A stretch of DNA of 64,000 bases from Bacteroides timonensis (GTDB lineage: Bacteria > Bacteroidota > Bacteroidia > Bacteroidales > Bacteroidaceae). The translations under genes and the position numbers were made by a program. The stretch is taken from NCBI RefSeq assembly GCF_000513195.1, contig NZ_CBVI010000039.1:1-64000 (forward strand), in the 5' to 3' direction. Of the stretch, positions 9,354-19,156 are shown piece by piece. Position 1 is the first letter of the stretch. Each line of letters starts with the position of its first letter. Under the pieces are notes generated by a model. The model did no database searches and had not been told where the DNA came from. It was given only the letters and a program-made list of their open reading frames with translations.

Positions 9354-10349
9354 CTATTCTTCTCCCCACACAGCCTTCAGCTTATATTTTTCAATTTCTT
9401 CCGATGTGAGTTGCCGACTCCATACTACTCTTTTACCAGTTCCAGCCCCAGGTCCCTTATTATTATATTCGGCATAAAATGCAGTTCCGCTCTGTACGAT
9501 AGCTTTCTTCCAATCTGACCAACCTTCCGGACATATATGAGTACCCAAAAAACAATTTAAAAAGACAGTTTGAGCATGGATTCTCCAAGGGCGACCCAGA
9601 AAAACATGATCTACATTCTTCGCTGCAATCAAGGAACAGCTATCAAAAATAAATCCATATTGTTGTCCTTTACAAGTCGATGCAGCTGTTATATAAGAGT
9701 TCTTTTTACTCAAAATAGTGCATTCTTTAAAATAAGCTGTCGCACTTCCGAAAATGAAGTCCGTGGTTCCTTCAATCAGACAGTTTACAAACAAATAGCA
9801 CTTGTTTCGACTACATAATTCATCTTCTTTCAGATTTCCGATACCATATAGGAACAACGTATCATGATTGCCTTTTATATGGCAATTTATGTAACGTTGC
9901 CTATCACCCATACAAAGTAATGCTACCGCTTGCCCTACAGCAGGTTCCGACGAATTCTCAATCGTAATGTTTTCTGCAACAAAAGAATCAGCAGCATTAA
10001 TGATAGTTGCCGTTCCCGGAGTGCCAATGCGCACTCCGGTTTTTCCTGGTAATCTGGCAGAATCATGCCAAGTGATGACCGTTTGCCCTCCCGGCCTACC
10101 AATAATCCTGAGATTTTTCTTTGACGAAGGTATATTAACTTTCTCTTGATATATTCCTTCCTCTAAAAATACAACTGTTTCACGGTCGCAAAAATCAGGA
10201 ACAGCCACTATTGCCTCACTTAAAGTTTTAAAATTACCACTTCCATCAGCAGATACGACAAAATCTGCCTGATAAAGTGAATCGCCTGCATTCGCTGTAA
10301 TATCCGTTACTGATAAAATAACGAGAAAAAAATATACAAATATTTTCAT
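9354..10349 (-). CDS. CE8 pectin methylesterase
   Basis: A 331-residue exported beta-helix esterase that removes methyl esters from homogalacturonan, making it accessible to GH28. The signal peptide covers residues 1-20. Family signatures: GQAVALL at 139, GNHDTLF with catalytic Asp163, GTTDFIFG with Asp197, and LGRPWR with Arg253 and Trp255. Length is normal for the family. It is 6 bp downstream of the first GH28 gene, so the two are surely co-transcribed, which supports a de-esterify-then-cleave pathway. No truncation or missing active-site residue is seen. Confidence 0.93.
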   Translation of the reverse strand: MKIFVYFFLVILSVTDITANAGDSLYQADFVVSADGSGNFKTLSEAIVAVPDFCDRETVVFLEEGIYQEKVNIPSSKKNLRIIGRPGGQTVITWHDSARLPGKTGVRIGTPGTATIINAADSFVAENITIENSSEPAVGQAVALLCMGDRQRYINCHIKGNHDTLFLYGIGNLKEDELCSRNKCYLFVNCLIEGTTDFIFGSATAYFKECTILSKKNSYITAASTCKGQQYGFIFDSCSLIAAKNVDHVFLGRPWRIHAQTVFLNCFLGTHICPEGWSDWKKAIVQSGTAFYAEYNNKGPGAGTGKRVVWSRQLTSEEIEKYKLKAVWGEE

Positions 10350-10355
10350 CTTAGC

Positions 10356-12011
10356 TTATTTATATACAACGCTCCCTTCCGCCTTATTTGAAACAAAAGC
10401 GTTTCTCTCCGATATACAAGAAGAAGAAACTGAAATCAACCGATTGCGACTGCCCGTTACTATCAAAGCGTTCCCATCTATCCGGTGACATTGAAAACCT
10501 ATAACAGTTAAATCTTTCACATTATTGAGCATCAATGCCGGACCACTTTTTGGAGTAACCATCACATTACGCAGGTTTACATTGGTAGTTTCGTGTATCT
10601 TTGCACCTTCGTCAGCGTATATGTGACAATCTTCTATAAATACATTCCGGACATTCATCTCCGGCAGTCCGTTGAAAAGCATTGCCCGTTTTGCTCCGTG
10701 ACAGGTTACCTGCGATATATATATATCCTTGAATTGTGGCGTAGTCTCATCTGCATCAAAAGCAATCATGTCCTCGTCTTGTTCCGGTAGTTTCACGCTC
10801 ACCCGTTTCCCATAGAACAAGTCAAATAGTAAAGCTTCCGAAACGATATCATTCATCATGATATTTTTAATGTAAATGTTCTCTACAACACCTCCACGTC
10901 CACGTTTACTCTTGAATCTCAGGCCTACATCCGTACCCGAAAAGCGACAATTGGATACGGCAATGTTCTTTACTCCTCCACTCATCTCGCTGCCCACAAC
11001 AAAGCCTCCATGTCCATGATAGCAAACGCAGTTGTCCACAATAATATTAGAAGCCGGTATACCACGACGACGTCCCTCTTCATCTTTGCCACTTTTAATA
11101 CAGATAGCATCATCACCTACATCAAACCAACTGTCGGTAAGAAGCAAATTGGTACATGACTCAATATCTATTCCATCACCATTCTTGGCATACCACGGAC
11201 AACGCACAGCGATATTGTGAACAATAATATCACGGCTAAGAGAGAGGTGTACATTCCAACAAGGAGAATTTTGGAACACAATTCCTTCCAGCAAAACTCC
11301 ATCACATTCTCTGAAATTCACCATTACAGGTCGTAAAAAGTCACGAACGCTTTCAAAATCCTCCATTGTCTTAGCCCAGGGAACAATGTTTTGAATGGCA
11401 TCTTTGGCACCGCGATAGTAACTTTCCGTAGGATACCACAACTCACCATCCTCACTAAGTATTCCTCCACTTTGTATACATTCATTCCATACCATAGGTG
11501 GCATTTCATTCTTCTTTCCAAGGCGCCAAATATCACCTGCACCATCTATGATTCCCTTGCCAGTAACAGCTACATTGCTCTTTCTCACAGCCGAAAGCTG
11601 AGGCTTGCAACGGAACGTCTTACACCCCTCAAACACGGTTTCGACAATGGGATAGAGAGACTTGTCTTGGCTGAAAACCACTATCGAATTGTCTGACAGA
11701 TGTAATTCCACATTGTTTTCCAATTCAATTGGTCCGGTCAGCCACACCCCTTGGGGCACAATCAAACGTCCCCCTCCCTTTGAAGCAAGATATTGAATGG
11801 CTTTCTCAAAAGCTTCACTATTGAGTGTCACTCCATCACCAGAACCGCCAAAATCTGTTAAGCAGATATTTAAATCAGGGATTACAGGCCGCTCAATAAC
11901 AGGCATTTCAAACGGTAAATCACGATAAATGTCTTTCATATCCTTTGCTTGCAATTTCATACTTGAAAAGGACATAATTATAAATAGAAAAATTAATAAC
12001 TGATTTTTCAT
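10356..12011 (-). CDS. GH28 polygalacturonase-like glycoside hydrolase
   Basis: A 551-residue exported GH28 enzyme. Motifs: N277-G-D279-G-I-D282, G-D300-D301-A, G-H334-G and RFKSKRGRGG. The start at 12011 gives the signal peptide MKNQLLIFLFIIMSFSS and a 17-bp gap to the SusD stop. The longer frame would overlap susD. It is the first enzyme gene after susC/susD and is followed by CE8 only 6 bp away. It is a paralogue of the GH28 at 3247, differing in an insert near residues 190-215 (YYRGAKDAIQNIVPWAKTME) that may shape the binding cleft. Confidence 0.9.
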   Translation of the reverse strand: MKNQLLIFLFIIMSFSSMKLQAKDMKDIYRDLPFEMPVIERPVIPDLNICLTDFGGSGDGVTLNSEAFEKAIQYLASKGGGRLIVPQGVWLTGPIELENNVELHLSDNSIVVFSQDKSLYPIVETVFEGCKTFRCKPQLSAVRKSNVAVTGKGIIDGAGDIWRLGKKNEMPPMVWNECIQSGGILSEDGELWYPTESYYRGAKDAIQNIVPWAKTMEDFESVRDFLRPVMVNFRECDGVLLEGIVFQNSPCWNVHLSLSRDIIVHNIAVRCPWYAKNGDGIDIESCTNLLLTDSWFDVGDDAICIKSGKDEEGRRRGIPASNIIVDNCVCYHGHGGFVVGSEMSGGVKNIAVSNCRFSGTDVGLRFKSKRGRGGVVENIYIKNIMMNDIVSEALLFDLFYGKRVSVKLPEQDEDMIAFDADETTPQFKDIYISQVTCHGAKRAMLFNGLPEMNVRNVFIEDCHIYADEGAKIHETTNVNLRNVMVTPKSGPALMLNNVKDLTVIGFQCHRIDGNALIVTGSRNRLISVSSSCISERNAFVSNKAEGSVVYK

Positions 12012-12028
12012 TCTATATCGATTAAAAG

Positions 12029-13681
12029 TTAATCCCAACCTTCATTTTGATACCCCTTCAACGCTAAATTCAATTCTATTGCAGCCAAAGGTATAGGGCG
12101 CAGATAAAATTTGGTGGTAATCCTCCCCACAGGAATATCCGGATTGTGCGCTTCCACATATTCTGCTAATTTCCCCGTTCTAGTCAGGTCTGTCCAACGA
12201 TGGTACTCCCCAGCCAATTCGCGGGCACGTTCATTCAAAATATAATCAATGTTCATCTCAGATGCGACCGCAGGTGTTGCTTTAGCACGATTACGTACAA
12301 TATTAATATAAGAGACCGCTTCTTCCGGTTTATTCAACTTAATATAAGCTTCCGCAGCTATCAGATTTGTCTCTGCTAAACGAGCTAAATAGATGTCACG
12401 CATAGAAGAAGTAATCTTAAAATACTGTTTTCCATTCTCTATATCATCAAACTTACGAAATGGAGCTACTCCACAGATATCTGCAGACATTTTAGCTTGA
12501 TAAGAAGTTTGTTCATTGCTAATATTATTTCCTTCCGGAAGCATTTCCACTATAATTGCATTTTTACGACTGTCAAGAGCCGAGCGCCAACTTGCTATGT
12601 TTGCAATCTCCCAAGAAGGACAATAATAATAAATCACTTCACTCGTATTTTTCTTTTTCTCATCATAATAGTCCCAATAACTTTGACGCAACTCAAGCAT
12701 AAAAGTTCCTTCATATCGTTCATCTTGAGCCGGATTATCCGTATTTGTATTAAATACTTCATGCATCCATAATGTGGGAGTTAATGTAGAGGAGGTATAT
12801 TTATGACCAGCTTCTGCACCTTTTAAATAAGGTCCGTAATCAGCTTGTTGTCTGTTTCCATCTTTCTGTACATCAGCTACAGTTGCTACATTGTAATCAA
12901 TAAAAAATAGAATCTCCTCATTCCTTTCCCCTTGGTTACTGAACAAAGTTGTAAATGGAGTGGTCAAAGGAGCACCTGCTCCTGCACTTTTAGCTGATGT
13001 AACGGCTGCATTAAAATCTTTCTCATCATGAGTGAGGTATCCTTTGCATAAATAAGCTTTTGCCAAATAATGTTTAGCAGCGACTTTTGTAAAACGACCG
13101 TCGCTTGATTTCTCAGCAAGCACAGATGAAGAAGAAGCCAACTCTGTCAATTCATCAATAATAAATTGGAAAATAGATTCCGCACTCTCTCGCTGTACAC
13201 TTGTAATAGGAGAAGTAGTACGTGTGGTCACTAAAGGAACTCCACCGAACTGCTGTACTAAATTCAAATAATAAAATGCACGTAAGCCACGTGCTTCAGC
13301 AACGCGCTCGGCACGGCTATCATCTTCACCTCCCCAATAAATCACTTCATTCGCTAAAGAAATAGCCTTGTAGTGTTCCTTATAAAATGTTGTCACATTT
13401 TCTTCGGCACTTGAATAGTTCTGACCATACAAGTTACAAACTTGCACAGAAGTACGTCCACTTGCAAAAAGATCAGTTCCTCCCTCAAACAGCCAAGGAG
13501 CATCACTATATATAGTTCTTAATGAGCCATAAGCAGCATTACACAAACTTTCAAACCCAGCTGATGTGTTATAGTAATCAGCTCCCGGTACATTCGATTT
13601 ATTATCCTGTTCCAAGAAATCAGAACATCCAGCTAATATTGCAAATAAAAAGACTGTCACAACTGTATATAACTTTTTCAT
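12029..13681 (-). CDS. susD: SusD-like outer-membrane glycan-binding lipoprotein
   Basis: A 550-residue SusD/RagB-family lipoprotein. The start at 13681 yields MKKLYTVVTVFLFAILAGCS with lipobox Cys19. The upstream in-frame Met codons are not part of a signal peptide. The body contains TPR-like helices (for example LRAFYYLNLVQQFGGVPLVT) and ends with the usual NERARELAGEYHRWTDLTRT segment. SusD caps the SusC barrel outside the cell and captures oligosaccharides for import. The gene is 16 bp downstream of susC. A pectic ligand is inferred from the neighbouring GH28 and CE8 genes. Confidence 0.93.
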   Translation of the reverse strand: MKKLYTVVTVFLFAILAGCSDFLEQDNKSNVPGADYYNTSAGFESLCNAAYGSLRTIYSDAPWLFEGGTDLFASGRTSVQVCNLYGQNYSSAEENVTTFYKEHYKAISLANEVIYWGGEDDSRAERVAEARGLRAFYYLNLVQQFGGVPLVTTRTTSPITSVQRESAESIFQFIIDELTELASSSSVLAEKSSDGRFTKVAAKHYLAKAYLCKGYLTHDEKDFNAAVTSAKSAGAGAPLTTPFTTLFSNQGERNEEILFFIDYNVATVADVQKDGNRQQADYGPYLKGAEAGHKYTSSTLTPTLWMHEVFNTNTDNPAQDERYEGTFMLELRQSYWDYYDEKKKNTSEVIYYYCPSWEIANIASWRSALDSRKNAIIVEMLPEGNNISNEQTSYQAKMSADICGVAPFRKFDDIENGKQYFKITSSMRDIYLARLAETNLIAAEAYIKLNKPEEAVSYINIVRNRAKATPAVASEMNIDYILNERARELAGEYHRWTDLTRTGKLAEYVEAHNPDIPVGRITTKFYLRPIPLAAIELNLALKGYQNEGWD

Positions 13682-13697
13682 AATCATATTTCTACTA

Positions 13698-16600
13698 TTA
13701 AAATTTAACATTTAATCCTAATTGATAAGTAACAGAACTCGGTCCTCCTGTTCCATCTGAAATTTTAGCATCAGCCCATTCCGGATCAAATCCTTTATAA
13801 TCTGTGAAAGTGAAAGGATTTAATATATTAGCGTAAATACGCAAATTCTCAAGACCTATTTTCTTTATCAGTTTTTTAGAAAAAGTATATCCAACTGTTA
13901 TATTTTTAATTTTCCAATAAGAAGCATCCACATAATTATTAGATTCAAATTCTTTATTCTTACTAGTATACCAACCATTTCCACCGCCATAATTATAAGC
14001 TGCCCCATCAAACGGATACGGATAAGAGCCTACGGTTGTATGGTCAGCCACTATATTAGGATTGGATGTAAGTGAGGTCGTTGTTTTTCCATCCCACGTA
14101 TAATTGAATATTGGAGCACCCTCTGGAATATAAAAATCCATATTCAATTTAGTTCGTCCACGGTCACTATAATTTGTAAATTCTTCCATAAAAGGACTAT
14201 ATAACAAATGCCCTTGCTTCGTATTTATACTCATAGAAAAATCCCAATTCTTATATGACAAAGTGGTAGACAAGTTTCCAGTCCATTTCGGTAAAGCATG
14301 CCCCAATATCTGCCGATCATCATCATTCAGTTTCCCATCTTTATTTGCGTCTTCATAAGTCATACATCCTTCAAAATAGCCATACCATTCAGAATTGGTC
14401 TTTGTCACCCCATTAATCGTTACTAACTCATTCGCTTTTGCTTGAGTACATATTCCCAATTGTTTCAAATCATAAGCAACATCAATGGGTTGCCCGATAA
14501 ACCAACGCTCGGCACGCATGTCTTCTTTCTTACCTTGTAGTTCAAGAATTTCATTTTTATTCTTAGCGAATGAGGCCGTTATATCCCAATAAAAATCCTT
14601 TGATTGAAATAATATTCCTTTCAACATCAATTCCACTCCGCTATTACGCACTTTACCTACATTCGCAGTCATACTTCCATTATAGGAACCTTGTTCTAAT
14701 AATAATTTCATATCCATAAGCAGATCTTTGGATGTTTTTGTATACCAATCAAATGTACCAGAAACTCGTCCTCCCAAGAAAGCAAAATCCAGACCTGTAT
14801 TAAATTCCGTGGTAGTTTCCCAACTTAATAATTCATTCATAATACCAGGACCAAATCCTTTACCGAAGCCAGAATAATAAAGCTGATTGGCAAGAAATGA
14901 AGTTTCATAATTTCCTACAGAAGCATTATTTCCCGTAGCACCATAGCTAACACGTAATTTCAGATTATTAATCCACGACATACTGTTTTTAACAAAATTC
15001 TCTTCACTAATACGCCACGCTAATGCCGCCGAAGGAAACATTCCCCAGCGATGACCTTCTTTGAATTTTGAAGAACCATCCCAACGAGTAGACAAAGTAG
15101 CCAGATATTTCCCTTTATAACCATAATTTACACGTAAAGCATATGAAAGCATTGTCGATTTCCCATAAGAACTCTTCACATCGCTATAGCCCGAAGCAGC
15201 CGAACCCAAATTATACCACAAAGTTTCAGAAGTAACATTATTTCCTGTTAACTCATATTTTTCAGCTTCTGTGCTATAAACACTCATCAAAGCCATAGCA
15301 TTCAAAGTATGACTTTCACCGAATGTCTTAATGTAATTCACTTGTGTATCCCATGTATAAGAAAAATATTCATCTTTAGTTATAGTCGCTTTAGCATCAC
15401 CGGTAGGATTGTCTTTAGCATTGTAAGTCCCTGCTTGTTCTTCAGAAAGCCCACCATAGTATTCTCCTCTTCGTTTAGTAGACATTGTTGGAGAGAATGT
15501 TGTTTTAACCAATATTTCTTCTATCGGCTGATATTGCAAATACATCGTTGTCAATACGCGATATCCTTTAGTTTTATCCTCAGAATTCATTGCATCAACT
15601 AAAGGCGAAACTGTAGAAGTAAACCCTGCCGGATACGCCTCACTTTTCTCTTGTCCAGCTACCAAATCTTTACCTGGCATATAATTCAGTTCTCCAGTTG
15701 CAGTATTGTAAGGAAGCCAAAAGCCATTAGAGCGAAAAGATGTCTGTACTGCTCTTCTCGAACCATAATTATACTCAAAAGCGACCAGATTAGCTGTTGC
15801 CCCCATGGCCAATTGCCTATTTATCTTACCATCAATTGCTAATTTCAGATTATAGCGTCTCAGTCCATCACCCATTACCCCATCCTCTTGTTGATAACCA
15901 GTACCTACACGATAGGAAACTTTTTTCCCAGCACCTGACACTTGGATGAAATGATTCTGCTGTGTACCATCTTTAAGCATTAGATCAGTCCAGTCTGTAA
16001 AATCATGGTTCAAAAACTGCTCTTGCATTTTAGGAGCATTTTTATTCCAACAAGCTTTCATATTTGTTGTTGTTATTTCAAGAGGTAACCGTCCATTAAT
16101 AATCGCTGCATTCTCAACAGGTGTAGCATATCTCATATAACGGTAGTTAATCCATTCAATCGGGTCCATAAAGTCAGGCATCCGCGCAACAGTTTTATAT
16201 CCAGCATAGCCATCATATGTGACAGACACTTTCATGTCTTCTCCTGCTTTGGCTTGCTTAGTAGTAACAATGACAACACCATTGGTAGCACGCGAACCAT
16301 AAATAGCAGTGGAAGAGGCGTCTTTCAATATGTCTATTTTTTCAATATCTGAAGGATTGAGAAAATTAATATCATCACAAATAATACCATCTACTACAAA
16401 TAAAGGTTGAGTACTACTTCCTAATGTACTTTTACCGCGAATGGAAATATTGAAACTCTCACCTACACGGCTGGATGATTGGCTAATATCCACCCCTGCA
16501 ACTTGCCCCTGTAAAGACTCCATAACTGTAGTAGCTCCTTTGGATGTCAGTTTAGTATTATCCACACTGCCAATAGCACCTGTTAAATCTGATTTCTTCT

Positions 16601-16949
16601 GTACACCATAGCCAACTACCACAACCTCTTCCAGAGCCTGGGCATCTTCTTTCAAAGTAACTTTGATATAGGATTGTTCCCCAACTGTAACAACTTGAGT
16701 AATATACCCAATAAAAGAAATCTGCATTTTTGCATTTAAAGGTACATCTTGCAAAGTGAAATTACCTTCAAGGTCTGTAATAACCCCATTTGTTGTACCG
16801 ACAATTAAAATATTTGCACCAATTATTGGTTCTCCGGCATTGTCAAGAACCGTTCCCTTTAATTGATGGCTCTGCGCAAAAGCAATTGAGCAGATTGTAC
16901 TTAATAATAAAAGTACAAATACCCTTTGAGTAGTCTTTCTAAAATCCAT
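13698..16949 (-). CDS. susC: SusC-like TonB-dependent outer-membrane transporter
   Basis: A 1083-residue TonB-dependent transporter. The start at 16949 gives the signal peptide MDFRKTTQRVFVLLLLSTIC up to FAQ. The longer frame adds 25 unlikely residues. Next come a carboxypeptidase-D-like N-terminal extension (LKGTVLDNAGEPIIGANI), the segment EEVVVVGYGVQKKSDLTGAI, a plug domain with FVVDGI and ILKDASSTAIYGSRATNGVV, then a 22-strand barrel ending in an aromatic residue (GLNVKF). It imports glycan fragments into the periplasm using TonB energy. It is first in the pectin operon. The only candidate -7 upstream is weak (17002-17009). Confidence 0.94.
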   Translation of the reverse strand: MDFRKTTQRVFVLLLLSTICSIAFAQSHQLKGTVLDNAGEPIIGANILIVGTTNGVITDLEGNFTLQDVPLNAKMQISFIGYITQVVTVGEQSYIKVTLKEDAQALEEVVVVGYGVQKKSDLTGAIGSVDNTKLTSKGATTVMESLQGQVAGVDISQSSSRVGESFNISIRGKSTLGSSTQPLFVVDGIICDDINFLNPSDIEKIDILKDASSTAIYGSRATNGVVIVTTKQAKAGEDMKVSVTYDGYAGYKTVARMPDFMDPIEWINYRYMRYATPVENAAIINGRLPLEITTTNMKACWNKNAPKMQEQFLNHDFTDWTDLMLKDGTQQNHFIQVSGAGKKVSYRVGTGYQQEDGVMGDGLRRYNLKLAIDGKINRQLAMGATANLVAFEYNYGSRRAVQTSFRSNGFWLPYNTATGELNYMPGKDLVAGQEKSEAYPAGFTSTVSPLVDAMNSEDKTKGYRVLTTMYLQYQPIEEILVKTTFSPTMSTKRRGEYYGGLSEEQAGTYNAKDNPTGDAKATITKDEYFSYTWDTQVNYIKTFGESHTLNAMALMSVYSTEAEKYELTGNNVTSETLWYNLGSAASGYSDVKSSYGKSTMLSYALRVNYGYKGKYLATLSTRWDGSSKFKEGHRWGMFPSAALAWRISEENFVKNSMSWINNLKLRVSYGATGNNASVGNYETSFLANQLYYSGFGKGFGPGIMNELLSWETTTEFNTGLDFAFLGGRVSGTFDWYTKTSKDLLMDMKLLLEQGSYNGSMTANVGKVRNSGVELMLKGILFQSKDFYWDITASFAKNKNEILELQGKKEDMRAERWFIGQPIDVAYDLKQLGICTQAKANELVTINGVTKTNSEWYGYFEGCMTYEDANKDGKLNDDDRQILGHALPKWTGNLSTTLSYKNWDFSMSINTKQGHLLYSPFMEEFTNYSDRGRTKLNMDFYIPEGAPIFNYTWDGKTTTSLTSNPNIVADHTTVGSYPYPFDGAAYNYGGGNGWYTSKNKEFESNNYVDASYWKIKNITVGYTFSKKLIKKIGLENLRIYANILNPFTFTDYKGFDPEWADAKISDGTGGPSSVTYQLGLNVKF

Positions 16950-17001
16950 AATGCTGTTTTTAATAGTTATTAAATTTAGATGAAACGTTTTATTTTGGGT
17001 G

Positions 17002-17009
17002 CAAGAATA
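17002..17009 (-). promoter_or_regulatory. Possible weak -7 element for pectin susC operon
   Basis: Minus-strand TATTCTTG matches TAnnTTTG with one mismatch, 53 bp upstream of the susC start. A weak core would fit an activator-dependent promoter driven by the hybrid regulator. Placement is tentative. Confidence 0.3.
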
Positions 17010-17054
17010 GCGAATAACAACCATTTATACTTGGATTTTTTTTCATTTTTATAG

Positions 17055-17219
17055 GAGAATTTATCCAAATACAATCATAAAGAAAAAACAGCCATATATC
17101 AACGACAAGTATTGCAGCAAGCCCACCTTCACGGTATAGACGTGCAACATTTGCTGGGAAAGAATGGACTAGCTACCCTCTTGCAGAAGGAAGGATACAA
17201 GATGGAGCCTGTGAAGTGA
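17055..17219 (+). pseudogene. Orphan C-terminal gene remnant
   Basis: After a TAG at 17052-17054, plus-strand codons read without a stop to TGA at 17217-17219. They give a protein-like tail including RQVLQQAHLHGIDVQHLLG and ATLLQKEGYKMEPVK. There is no start codon in a good context and no upstream body, because the susC promoter region of the pectin locus precedes it. I read it as the 3' end of a gene whose front was lost when the pectin locus came to lie here. The family is not recognised. Confidence 0.35.
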
Positions 17220-17249
17220 AGCAATAATCTTTCAAAAGGAATTTCACAA

Positions 17250-18563
17250 TCATCGATTCAGCCACGGCTCCGGATTCAGTTTCTCCTTCTCTTTCCTTAA
17301 CTGGAAGTGCAGCACCGTGCGCCCATTGTCCGCACCATCCGAGAATACTTGTCCGAGGGCTTGCCGGGTAGTTACGGTATCCCCCGTCTTCACTGAAGCA
17401 GAAGCCAGGTTACAATAAACGGAAATGTAATTTCCATGGCGGATAAGAATGTTGAAAAGTCCGTTCAGTTGGAATACGGCAGCTACCTTTCCATCAAAGA
17501 TAGCACGTGCCTGTGCACCGGGCTTACCTTGAATGTCTATCCCTTTATTATCCAGTTTCACATTGCGAAGCCCCTCTACGGAATACTGACCGTAGCGGCT
17601 GGTGATGATATACGGTCCGGTAATAGGTATTGGCAATTTACCACGGTTGCTTGCAAAGCTACCGGACAATTCCCGGTCTGCCTTATCCATTGTATAGGTT
17701 TCGAGAGGTGCCGCTTTCTTGGCGGTGATCGCTTCGGAAGAAGAAGTTGTAGCCGGTTTCGTTTCTTTTGCAGCAGCCTTCTTACGGGCAGCCGCTTCCT
17801 TACGTGCCTCTTCTGCAGCACGTTTACGGGCTTTCTCTATTTCTTCGGCTATCAGACGATCGATACGGGCATTCAGTTGATTGGCTTCCTTGCGTTTTTT
17901 GTTCAGCTCATTTTGCAGCCCACGCTGCTTCTTCTGTAAATTGGCAACCAAGGCTTTCTTCTCCTTCTCCTGGTCTTCTAACTTTTCTTTTTCCACTTCA
18001 CGCTCTTTCAGCAAGCTGGCTTTGGCTTTCTTTACCTGTTGAAGTTCCGTCTTCTTTTGATTGACCTGCTCTTGTTTCTTCAGGATCTCTTCGCCTTGCA
18101 GGCGCTGATAGTCGGCATACTCACGCACATAGCGCAAACGGCGATAAGTTTGCGATAATGTCTTGGCGGAAAGAATAAACAAAAGTTTGTCTTGAACGGA
18201 ACGGTTCTTATACAGATATTGAACAGAAGACTCATATTTCTTCTTCTTATCCTTCAGATCATTTTCGAGGCGGACTAACTGACGTTCCAGTTTGGAAAGT
18301 TCACGATCTATAGTCTCCATATCATTATTAATGGCGAGAATATACCGTTTTCGTTCCTCAATCTGCCCGGTAAGGGCGGCAAGACCATTCAACTGGCTAC
18401 CGACATCTTTCTTTGTAGTGTTCAGAAGTGTTTCCGACTCGGCTATTTGTTTTTGCAAAGCACCCCGTTTACTTTCCAACTCCTTAATCATCTTGTTGGA
18501 TTGGGCGCAAAGTGGCAGAGCCAGACAGAAACAACCTATGAAAATACAAAGAAACTGTCTCAT
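17250..18563 (-). CDS. EnvC-like murein hydrolase activator with degenerate LytM (M23) domain
   Basis: A 437-residue periplasmic protein: signal peptide (1-20), a long coiled coil (about 22-280, rich in Lys/Glu/Gln), a linker, and a C-terminal M23/LytM domain (about 315-435). In active M23 enzymes zinc is held by an HxxxD and an HxH motif. Here the first reads NKGID, with Asn for His, and the last reads LHFQLR, with Gln in place of the second His. It therefore probably does not cut peptidoglycan but activates amidases, as EnvC does. Its ATG overlaps the stop of the DUF4292 gene by 4 bp, so the TPR, DUF4292 and EnvC-like genes are translationally coupled. Confidence 0.85.
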   Translation of the reverse strand: MRQFLCIFIGCFCLALPLCAQSNKMIKELESKRGALQKQIAESETLLNTTKKDVGSQLNGLAALTGQIEERKRYILAINNDMETIDRELSKLERQLVRLENDLKDKKKKYESSVQYLYKNRSVQDKLLFILSAKTLSQTYRRLRYVREYADYQRLQGEEILKKQEQVNQKKTELQQVKKAKASLLKEREVEKEKLEDQEKEKKALVANLQKKQRGLQNELNKKRKEANQLNARIDRLIAEEIEKARKRAAEEARKEAAARKKAAAKETKPATTSSSEAITAKKAAPLETYTMDKADRELSGSFASNRGKLPIPITGPYIITSRYGQYSVEGLRNVKLDNKGIDIQGKPGAQARAIFDGKVAAVFQLNGLFNILIRHGNYISVYCNLASASVKTGDTVTTRQALGQVFSDGADNGRTVLHFQLRKEKEKLNPEPWLNR

Positions 18564-19156
18564 AACTTGGCCAGCATCTCTAAAAGTTCAGTCCATTCAA
18601 CCTTAGTATATCTGGAAGACACCTGAGTCGGAGTCAGCGATATCTCTTTGTCTGAAAAGTCGGTAAGAACGATTTTTCCTTTCTCCAAAGAAGGAATCCC
18701 CAACTCCTTACCTGTCAAAGAAGCTTTGCCACCGGGTTTGGCAGCCTCAAAAAGCATCTTCTCCAAATGGGCAAAGTCGGCCTTCTTGGGCAAAACGTCT
18801 TTCAATTCCTTACGGGTAGCCTGTACATAACGTTTTCCCATACGGTCCACTACCAACACATCGTCGGGAGTAATCTCCAATCGTGCCACTTCACTGCGGA
18901 GGATAGGCATCAGAAGGGAAAGCTGCATACGTTCACCGCTTACAAGCTTCATGGTACCGTTCACTGTAATCGTGCCTCCCTTGTTAGGAATGGTCAACTG
19001 TACTTTAGAAGATAAAAAGCGCGGTTCTCCCAACGAAGAAGTCACTTTCCGGGAAGTCTTACAACCGGAAAGACCTACTACCAGGGTCAGGAGAAGCAAG
19101 AGAGGCAGCATACGAATACTGCCTACCGTTCTGTATTTGCTGTGTAACGTTCTCAT
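18560..19156 (-). CDS. DUF4292 lipoprotein
   Basis: A 198-residue lipoprotein with the lipobox LVVGLSGC following a hydrophobic stretch at about 16-30. The rest is a beta-rich sequence (SKVQLTIPNKGGTITVNGTM, RSEVARLEITPDDVLVVDRM) typical of the DUF4292 family, which has a LolA/LolB-like fold by family knowledge. It sits between a TPR lipoprotein and an EnvC-like protein, overlapping each by 4 bp, so the three probably act together at the envelope. A role in lipoprotein or outer-membrane handling is possible but not shown. Confidence 0.8.
   Translation of the reverse strand: MRTLHSKYRTVGSIRMLPLLLLLTLVVGLSGCKTSRKVTSSLGEPRFLSSKVQLTIPNKGGTITVNGTMKLVSGERMQLSLLMPILRSEVARLEITPDDVLVVDRMGKRYVQATRKELKDVLPKKADFAHLEKMLFEAAKPGGKASLTGKELGIPSLEKGKIVLTDFSDKEISLTPTQVSSRYTKVEWTELLEMLAKL

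Noticed and set aside
16950..17054. The ATCCAAAATT operator word of the second locus in front of the pectin susC
   Set aside because: No convincing copy at the right distance from the weak -7. The two hybrid regulators evidently use different sites.
17436..17939. A 167-codon plus-strand frame opposite the EnvC-like gene
   Set aside because: It is the antisense shadow of a Lys/Glu-rich coiled coil. The minus-strand gene has a signal peptide, domain structure and operon overlaps.
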